Below, piece by piece: positions 1-4,163 of a stretch of 6,385 bases of DNA. The DNA is taken from the NCBI GenBank assembly GCA_949427775.1, contig CASQEL010000124.1, forward strand, positions 1 through 6,385, in the 5' to 3' direction. The notes under the pieces were generated by a model, which had not been told where the DNA came from, ran no database searches, and was given only the letters and a program-made list of their open reading frames with translations. The DNA is from an uncultured Desulfovibrionaceae bacterium (lineage in GTDB: Bacteria > Desulfobacterota > Desulfovibrionia > Desulfovibrionales > Desulfovibrionaceae). A program made the translations under genes and the position numbers. Numbering within the stretch: the stretch's first letter is position 1; the number at the start of each line of letters is the position of its first letter.

Positions 1-16
1 TGCTCTCGCATGGCGG

Positions 17-53
17 CTAGTACACAGAAACTTTAGATGTTTCTGTGTACTAG
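17..53. repeat. Perfect 15-bp inverted repeat (hairpin)
   Basis: Arms at 17-31 and 39-53 are exact reverse complements around a 7-base AT-rich centre (32-38). Each outer end is a CTAG. The arms are AT-rich compared with the surrounding DNA. A run of seven T begins only 11 bases after the right arm, at about 65-71, so this is not a textbook intrinsic terminator for a plus-strand gene to the left. It could be an imperfect terminator, an operator, or a dispersed palindromic repeat. Apart from this element, no gene or RNA was seen in 1-104. Confidence 0.85.
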
Positions 54-104
54 GGGATGACGTCTTTTTTTCAGGATTGCGAAGCGATTTCCGATCTGTG
101 CCGG

Positions 105-148
105 AAAACAAAAAAACCCCTGAAAGTCATGAACCTGACCTTCAGGGG
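105..148 (-). terminator. Intrinsic terminator of the CAU tRNA
   Basis: Read on the minus strand, bases 148-117 form a 13-bp stem: eight pairs, one G-U wobble, then four pairs, closed by a 6-base loop. It is followed directly by seven T, a G, and four T (116-105). This is a classic Rho-independent terminator placed 24 bases after the encoded CCA end of the tRNA. A smaller 5-bp hairpin with a 4-base loop (152-165) lies between the tRNA and the terminator and probably forms part of the 3' trailer. Confidence 0.93.
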
Positions 149-172
149 ATCGTCCCTCACGGGACTGAAAAA

Positions 173-249
173 TGGTAGCAGGGGGGAGATTTGAACTCTC
201 GACACTACGGGTATGAACCGTATGCTCTGACCAACTGAGCTACCCTGCC
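173..249 (-). tRNA. tRNA with anticodon CAU (probably elongator tRNA-Met)
   Basis: The minus strand folds as a 77-nt cloverleaf with encoded CCA. The acceptor 5' arm is at 249-243 and the 3' arm at 183-177. The 4-bp D stem is 240-237 with 227-224, the 5-bp anticodon stem is 222-218 with 210-206, and the anticodon CAT is at 215-213. The T loop is TTCAAAT and the discriminator base is A. The anticodon stem lacks the three G-C pairs of initiator tRNA, so this is either elongator tRNA-Met or the tRNA-Ile whose C34 is modified to lysidine. Similarity to recalled Desulfovibrio sequences favours Met. Two oddities are visible: the first acceptor pair is G1-U72, and the T stem has an A50-C64 mismatch. 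The gene appears to be a single-tRNA unit with its own promoter and terminator. Confidence 0.96.
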
Positions 250-260
250 ATAATTTACGC

Positions 261-276
261 CGGGGCATTCGCCCCG
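261..276 (-). other. Short GC hairpin in the tRNA leader
   Basis: A perfect 6-bp GC-rich stem (261-266 with 271-276) encloses an ATTC loop. It lies 11 bases before the tRNA 5' end. If the promoter at 288-316 is right, transcription starts near 280 and the hairpin sits within the short precursor leader, where it could help 5' processing. It might instead be a weak terminator of the upstream minus-strand gene, but it has no T run after it. Confidence 0.4.
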
Positions 277-287
277 ACAGCTCGAAC

Positions 288-316
288 TATTTACAGGGAA
301 CAGGACATTCTGGCAA
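288..316 (-). promoter_or_regulatory. Candidate sigma-70 promoter of the tRNA
   Basis: On the minus strand a -35 box TTGCCA (316-311, five of six consensus bases) is followed after 17 bases by a weaker -10 box TAAATA (293-288). The predicted start is about 30 bases before the tRNA. Position, direction and spacing fit a promoter dedicated to the tRNA. The -10 box matches only moderately. Confidence 0.5.
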
Positions 317-329
317 GCGATTTTTTAGC

Positions 330-353
330 GCCCGCGAAAATTTTTTTGCGGGT
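330..353 (-). terminator. Possible terminator hairpin after the small minus-strand gene
   Basis: Bases 331-335 (CCCGC) pair with 348-352 (GCGGG), and an inner A/T part can extend the stem by a G-U and three A-T pairs. It lies 64 bases downstream of the stop of the small gene at 417-701, read on the minus strand. No T tract follows on that strand; an A run is found instead. Termination is therefore only a suggestion from position. The rest of 250-416 holds the tRNA promoter and leader and no convincing gene. Confidence 0.3.
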
Positions 354-416
354 CGCGCGCGTCGACATTCTTTCTGTACGGCCCGGATGCCGGAACGCGG
401 CCGGGGTCTTCGACGG

Positions 417-701
417 TCACGCCTCAAGCCACCCTTGCAGGGTTTCGATGATCTTGCGGGCCTGATCCGGGCTCGAAATGGTGAATTTGGACTGCATGCG
501 GTATTCTCCGCCGCTTTTTTTATACCGGCGGATGACATACTTGTCGGGGCCGTAGGAATCTGTGTCCGGTTTCCATTCCCGGAAGCGGAAAAGAATGGTG
601 GTCCAGGCGCCCTTGCTGAGAACGGCTTTGTCGATCTCTTTAATGACGAGCTGGCCGTTGTCCTCATAGTTGACGGTCAAATCTTCGATGGTCGTGCTCA
701 T
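417..701 (-). CDS. Small conserved-looking protein, possibly PC4/YdbC-like nucleic-acid binder
   Basis: This encodes 94 residues. The open frame runs much further upstream, but those codons overlap bioB and its promoter region. The ATG at 701-699 was chosen because a GGA ribosome-binding core lies 8 bases before it and the protein has a sensible composition from there on. The sequence is charged and aromatic-rich, with no signal peptide, membrane segment or cysteine. Residues 19-40 read as alternating beta strands with a VLS motif (27-29) and AWTTIL (32-37). Residues 54-60 give KYVIRRY, followed by a basic stretch, and the C-terminus (78-93) is a predicted helix. From memory this order (VLS, Trp, KYxIR, then a Ser-started helix) parallels YdbC-type PC4-fold proteins that bind single-stranded nucleic acid. 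That is inference; the family is not recognised with certainty. It is divergent from bioB and upstream of the tRNA. Confidence 0.85.
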   Translation of the reverse strand: MSTTIEDLTVNYEDNGQLVIKEIDKAVLSKGAWTTILFRFREWKPDTDSYGPDKYVIRRYKKSGGEYRMQSKFTISSPDQARKIIETLQGWLEA

Positions 702-779
702 GAGTGGATTCCGTAAATGTTTCCGTTGGCGGCTGTTCCGTACAGTTGCCCATGCAAGTGCACTGCGTTGCGGTTCAAA

Positions 780-808
780 GAAATACGTTTTTTTTCTCAA
801 ACGCGCAA
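780..808 (-). promoter_or_regulatory. Weak candidate promoter for the small minus-strand gene
   Basis: On the minus strand TTGCGC (808-803) is followed after 17 bases by TATTTC (785-780). The spacer contains a run of eight A. Each box matches the sigma-70 consensus at about half its positions. The predicted leader would be about 70 bases. It is the best minus-strand candidate noticed in the 702-975 intergenic region, but it is weak. Confidence 0.3.
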
Positions 809-870
809 CCGGATGCGCCGTTCGGGCGCAAGGCGTCGTGTTCGGGGGAACAGGCTGCATGAGTCCGGAC

Positions 871-899
871 TTGTCACCGCGCGTGGCGCGGGATATATC
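871..899 (+). promoter_or_regulatory. Candidate sigma-70 promoter of the biotin operon
   Basis: TTGTCA (871-876, five of six consensus bases) is followed after exactly 17 bases by TATATC (894-899, four of six). Transcription would start near 906, giving a leader of about 70 bases before bioB. The site also argues against an in-frame ATG at 859, which would lie upstream of the transcription start. Confidence 0.6.
877..891 (+). promoter_or_regulatory. Palindrome inside the bioB promoter spacer (possible operator)
   Basis: CCGCGC (877-882) and GCGCGG (886-891) are exact reverse complements separated by GTG. The element fills most of the spacer between the predicted -35 and -10 boxes, where a bound repressor would block RNA polymerase. 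It does not look like the BirA operator as recalled (TTGTAAACC and its inverted copy 14-16 bases apart), and I saw no such site upstream of bioB. In GC-rich DNA a 6-bp palindrome can arise by chance. Confidence 0.35.
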
Positions 900-975
900 T
901 GACCGCCGGGAACGGGATCGGCGCGTATCTCCGGTCCCTCCGCCAAGACTGCATCCTTTCACATCAGAGAATCCC

Positions 976-1956
976 ATGTCTGTTGCTGTTTCCCCGTCGG
1001 CGGCGGTCGCGTCTTTTCGCGGCTGCAGCCGGGAAGAGGCCCTGGAACTGGCGCTGACCGGCGACGCTGCCGCCGTGTTTGCGTCCGCCGCCCGTCTGCG
1101 CGAAGCCGTTTTCGGCCGCGCGGTGGAGTTGTGCGCCATTATCAACGCTCGCAGCGGCAACTGCGCCATGGATTGCCGTTTCTGCTCCCAGAGTCGCCAC
1201 AACACGACGCCCATCAAGAGCTTTCCCCTGCTGCGGCGGGAAGTATTGCGGGAGCGTATTCTGGAACTGGCCGCGCTGCCCGTGCGGCATATCGGTCTGG
1301 TGACCAGCGGCGGGGCCTTGCCCGAAGCCGAACTGAAGCGGCTGACGGCTGTGGTTGCGGAACTGGCCCCGGATCTGCGCGGTCCCGGAGGGGGACGCCT
1401 GTGCGGTTCGCTGGGGCGTCTGTCGTCTCCGGCGCTGGAAGGAGCGCGCGCCGCCGGGTTGGCCCGTTTTCATCACAATCTGGAAACCAGCGAAAGGTAT
1501 TATCCCCGCATCTGCACAACGCAGCGCTGGGAGGAACGCCTGCAGACCGTGCGCCGTGCCCGTGCCGCCGGATTGGAGATCTGTTGCGGCGGCCTGTTCG
1601 GCCTGGGGGAAAGCTGGGAGGACCGCGTCGATTTCGCACTACGGTTGCGTGCCGAGGGCGTGGATACTATTCCCATGAATTTTTTGCATCCGCATCCGGG
1701 AACCCCCCTGAAGCATCAAGCTCCTCTGAGTCCGGACGAAGCGTTGCGCATCATCGCCGTGTTCCGGCATATTCTTCCGCGGGCCACGTTGCGCGTCTGC
1801 GGCGGACGGCCGCTGGTGCTGGGAAACCGGCAGGAGGAACTGTTCGCGGCCGGAGCCAATGCCCTGATGACCGGAGATTATCTGACGACGGCGGGCCGGG
1901 CGCTGGACGGCGACCTGGCCATGATCCGGGCCCAGGGACTGGAGGTGGCGGCATGA
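976..1956 (+). CDS. bioB: Biotin synthase (radical SAM), anaerobe-type
   Basis: Cytoplasmic radical S-adenosylmethionine enzyme that inserts sulfur into dethiobiotin to make biotin, the last step of the pathway. It has 326 residues, a normal length. The CxxxCxxC motif for the SAM-binding 4Fe-4S cluster is at Cys63, Cys67 and Cys70, within an N-terminal stretch (51-73) typical of BioB. HHNLET (166-171), CCGGLFGLGE (203-212) and the C-terminal AGANALMTGDYLTT (292-305) are also BioB hallmarks. By alignment from memory to the E. coli enzyme, Cys143 matches Cys128, Cys203 matches Cys188 and Arg273 matches Arg260, but the position of Cys97 is Thr/Ser (110-111). Extra cysteines occur at 53, 204 and 275. 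This suggests the auxiliary cluster is not the classical 2Fe-2S. The ATG at 976 has a weak AGAGA ribosome binding site 5 bases upstream. The gene overlaps bioDA by 4 bases. Confidence 0.97.
   Translation: MSVAVSPSAAVASFRGCSREEALELALTGDAAAVFASAARLREAVFGRAVELCAIINARSGNCAMDCRFCSQSRHNTTPIKSFPLLRREVLRERILELAALPVRHIGLVTSGGALPEAELKRLTAVVAELAPDLRGPGGGRLCGSLGRLSSPALEGARAAGLARFHHNLETSERYYPRICTTQRWEERLQTVRRARAAGLEICCGGLFGLGESWEDRVDFALRLRAEGVDTIPMNFLHPHPGTPLKHQAPLSPDEALRIIAVFRHILPRATLRVCGGRPLVLGNRQEELFAAGANALMTGDYLTTAGRALDGDLAMIRAQGLEVAA
1941..1945 (+). promoter_or_regulatory. Ribosome binding site that fixes the bioDA start
   Basis: GGAGG within the last codons of bioB sits 7 bases before the ATG at 1953, an ideal spacing. 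A second GGAGG (1975-1979) directly abuts an in-frame ATG at 1980 with no spacer, too close to serve it. The 1953 start also makes an ATGA overlap with the bioB stop, the usual arrangement for translational coupling. Confidence 0.75.
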
Positions 1957-4136
1957 GCGCGCGCCATGAGACGCGGAGGATGACGGATGGGGGTTTCCTG
2001 CGGGGGGTGTTCGTGACGGGAACGGATACGGACGCGGGCAAAACCGTGGTGACGGCGGCGTTGTTGCGGGCGCTGCTGCGGCGCGGCGTGCGGGCGCGGG
2101 CCGTGAAACCCGTGCAGACCGGCGTGCCGGAAACCGGCCTTGCGGGCGACGCCCGACTGTATATGGATGCCGCGGGAGAGTGGGCGGCTTCATCCGTGTC
2201 TCCTGTGGCCGTGACCCTGGAGCGTTTTCGTCTGCCGGTATCGCCGCATCTGGCCGCCGCCCGTGAAGGGCGTCGGCTGACCGCCGCCGATCTGGCGTCC
2301 GCTGTGGGCGACGCCTGCCGGGACGGCGCCTTTGCCCTGGTGGAAGGGGCGGGAGGAGCGGCCGTGCCGCTCAATGACGATGAGTCCATGCTGGATCTCA
2401 TGGCGGCCCTGGATCTGCCGGTGTTGCTTGTGGCGGCCAACCGCCTCGGAGCCATCAACCATGCCCTGCTGACGTTGCAGGCGCTGCGCGCGCGGGGGCT
2501 GCGCGTGGCGGGCATCGTCTGCAACGCCCTGATGCCGTCCGTGGAGGAGGGGACAGACCTCCCGCCGCAGTCCGGGGCGGGCGCACGGGCGGCGAGCGAT
2601 CTGTCGGAAGGTTGTGTGGAGGATATCGCCCGGAGGCTGTTGTTGCGCGACAATGTGGAGGTGCTGCGCCGTCAGGGGAAAGCCGCGCTGCGGGAATTGC
2701 CCTTTATGGCCGATCTGGCCGCCGCCGACGCGCTTGCGCGGCGCGCCGCCTGGAATGTTCTGGCCGACGCCCTCGAACCGCCGGATTTTCTCGAACTGCC
2801 GGAAGCGGCGGCTTCCCGGCCCGCTCCCCGTTCTCCCGCGTCGCCGTCCGGCGGATCGGCCAACGATGCGCTTTTGGACTTCGATCGCCGCCATCTCTGG
2901 CATCCCTATACCTCGGCCACAAATCCCCTGCCCGTGTACGAGGCCGTGGCCGCGCGCGGTACGCGCATCCGTCTGCGCGACGGTCGGGAACTGGTGGACG
3001 GCATGGCTTCCTGGTGGTGCGCCGTGCACGGCTACAGTCACCCCCGGCTGGTGGGAGCATTGCAGGAGCAGGCGGCGCGCATGGCGCACGTCATGTTCGG
3101 CGGCCTGACCCATAATCCCGCCGTGCGTCTGGCCGAACGTCTGCTGCCGCTGTTGCCGCCGGGGCTGGAACACGTGTTCTGGGCCGATTCCGGATCCGTG
3201 GCGGTGGAAGTGGCGCTTAAAATGGCCCTGCAATACCAGCAGGCCCGCGGGGAGACGCGGCGCACGCGCTTTCTGGCCCCGCGCGGCGGCTATCACGGCG
3301 ATACGTTCGGAGCCATGTCCGTGTGCGATCCGGTCAACGGCATGCACTCCCTGTTCACCGGCATGCTGACCCGGCAGATTTTTGTGGAGCGCCCGTCCTG
3401 CCGTTTCGACGCTCCTTTCGATCCGGCCTGTATGGCCGCTGTGGAAGCGGCCCTGGCGGAGCATGGTCCGGCTGTCGCCGCCGTTATCCTGGAGCCCGTG
3501 GTGCAGGGAGCGGGCGGCATGTGGTTCTATCACCCCGAATACCTGCGTCGCCTGCGGCGGCTCTGCGATCAGCACGGCGTGTTGCTTGTTTTTGATGAAA
3601 TCGCGACGGGCTTCGGCCGTACCGGCAGATTTTTCGCGGCGGAATGGGCGGGCGTCAGTCCGGATATCCTCTGTATCGGGAAGGCCCTGACCGGCGGAAC
3701 CATGACCTTGTCGGCCGCTGTGGCCACAGCCGCCGTGGCGCGGGGCATTTCCGCGCGGGGCGGGGTGTTCATGCACGGCCCCACGTTCATGGGCAACCCG
3801 TTGGCGTGCGCCGTGGCCGGAGCAAGTCTGGATCTGCTGCTGGAGTCGCCCTGGCGGGAGCGGGTGGCGGCGCTGGAACAGTGGCTGAGCCAGGGACTTG
3901 CGCCCTGCCGCGCGCTGCCCGGCGTGGCCGACGTGCGGATTCTGGGCGGAATCGGCGTGGTGGAAACGCAACGCCCCGTGGATATGGCCCGTCTCCAGGC
4001 GTTTTTTGTATCCCAGGGGGTCTGGATACGTCCTTTCGGTCGTCTGATGTATCTTATGCCGCCCTATACAGTATCCGAAGAAGACACGCGCCGTCTGACC
4101 GCCGCTGTCGTTGCCGCGGCGCGCAATTACATATAA
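1953..4136 (+). CDS. bioDA: Bifunctional dethiobiotin synthetase / DAPA aminotransferase fusion
   Basis: A 727-residue fusion. BioD (about 17-270) makes dethiobiotin from 7,8-diaminopelargonate (DAPA), CO2 and ATP. It shows the P-loop GTDTDAGKT (23-31), KPVQTG (52-57) and VEGAGG (130-135). A Pro/Ala/Ser-rich linker (about 285-303) leads into BioA (about 308-727), the PLP-dependent aminotransferase making DAPA from KAPA. BioA motifs are WHPYT (316-320), SWWCAVHGY (353-361), DSGSVAVEVALKMALQY (412-428), GYHGDTFGAM (446-455), FDEIATGFGRTG (547-558), PLP lysine Lys577 in GKALTGG, HGPTFMGNP (608-616) and WIRPFGRLMYLMPPY (691-705). The BioA half is very close to the E. coli SAM-using type, including Tyr319, Tyr447, Asp548, Arg556 and Arg693. 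Consecutive steps are thus joined, with the later enzyme N-terminal, the order also known in plant BIO3-BIO1. The frame is open far upstream of 1953, but that part is a shadow of bioB. Residues about 197-222 are a loose, low-complexity stretch within BioD. Confidence 0.96.
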   Translation: MSARHETRRMTDGGFLRGVFVTGTDTDAGKTVVTAALLRALLRRGVRARAVKPVQTGVPETGLAGDARLYMDAAGEWAASSVSPVAVTLERFRLPVSPHLAAAREGRRLTAADLASAVGDACRDGAFALVEGAGGAAVPLNDDESMLDLMAALDLPVLLVAANRLGAINHALLTLQALRARGLRVAGIVCNALMPSVEEGTDLPPQSGAGARAASDLSEGCVEDIARRLLLRDNVEVLRRQGKAALRELPFMADLAAADALARRAAWNVLADALEPPDFLELPEAAASRPAPRSPASPSGGSANDALLDFDRRHLWHPYTSATNPLPVYEAVAARGTRIRLRDGRELVDGMASWWCAVHGYSHPRLVGALQEQAARMAHVMFGGLTHNPAVRLAERLLPLLPPGLEHVFWADSGSVAVEVALKMALQYQQARGETRRTRFLAPRGGYHGDTFGAMSVCDPVNGMHSLFTGMLTRQIFVERPSCRFDAPFDPACMAAVEAALAEHGPAVAAVILEPVVQGAGGMWFYHPEYLRRLRRLCDQHGVLLVFDEIATGFGRTGRFFAAEWAGVSPDILCIGKALTGGTMTLSAAVATAAVARGISARGGVFMHGPTFMGNPLACAVAGASLDLLLESPWRERVAALEQWLSQGLAPCRALPGVADVRILGGIGVVETQRPVDMARLQAFFVSQGVWIRPFGRLMYLMPPYTVSEEDTRRLTAAVVAAARNYI

Positions 4137-4151
4137 AGATAAAAAATTCTC

Positions 4152-4157
4152 TAAGGA
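4152..4157 (+). promoter_or_regulatory. Ribosome binding site of tex
   Basis: TAAGGA lies 6 bases before the ATG at 4164. The second in-frame ATG (4170) would have a spacing of 12 and is less likely. An out-of-frame ATG at 4159 overlaps the site. The 27-base gap after bioDA is A/T-rich and contains no terminator hairpin. Confidence 0.7.
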
Positions 4158-4163
4158 TATGCC

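Noticed and set aside
71..268. Minus-strand open frame of 65 codons
   Set aside because: It runs through the tRNA and its terminator, which explain the sequence fully.
287..667. Minus-strand open frame of 126 codons and a plus-strand frame at 387-716
   Set aside because: Both are shadows of the small gene at 417-701 in other frames, have Arg/Pro/Ser-biased composition, and show no good ribosome binding site.
814..830. Hairpin (6-bp arms, 5-base loop) in the bioB upstream region, considered as attenuator or riboswitch
   Set aside because: It lies upstream of the predicted transcription start, is short, and has no T tract. No known riboswitch class for biotin exists that it could match.
859..975. 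Alternative bioB start at the ATG at 859, adding 39 residues
   Set aside because: The added segment is Arg/Pro-rich and unlike BioB, and the predicted promoter boxes (871-899) lie inside it. The ATG at 976 gives a normal-length enzyme.
1131..1952. In-frame upstream extension of the bioDA frame by 274 codons
   Set aside because: It overlaps bioB in another frame and reads as low-quality Arg/Ser/Gly-rich sequence. The ATG at 1953 has an ideal ribosome binding site and the BioD core begins soon after.
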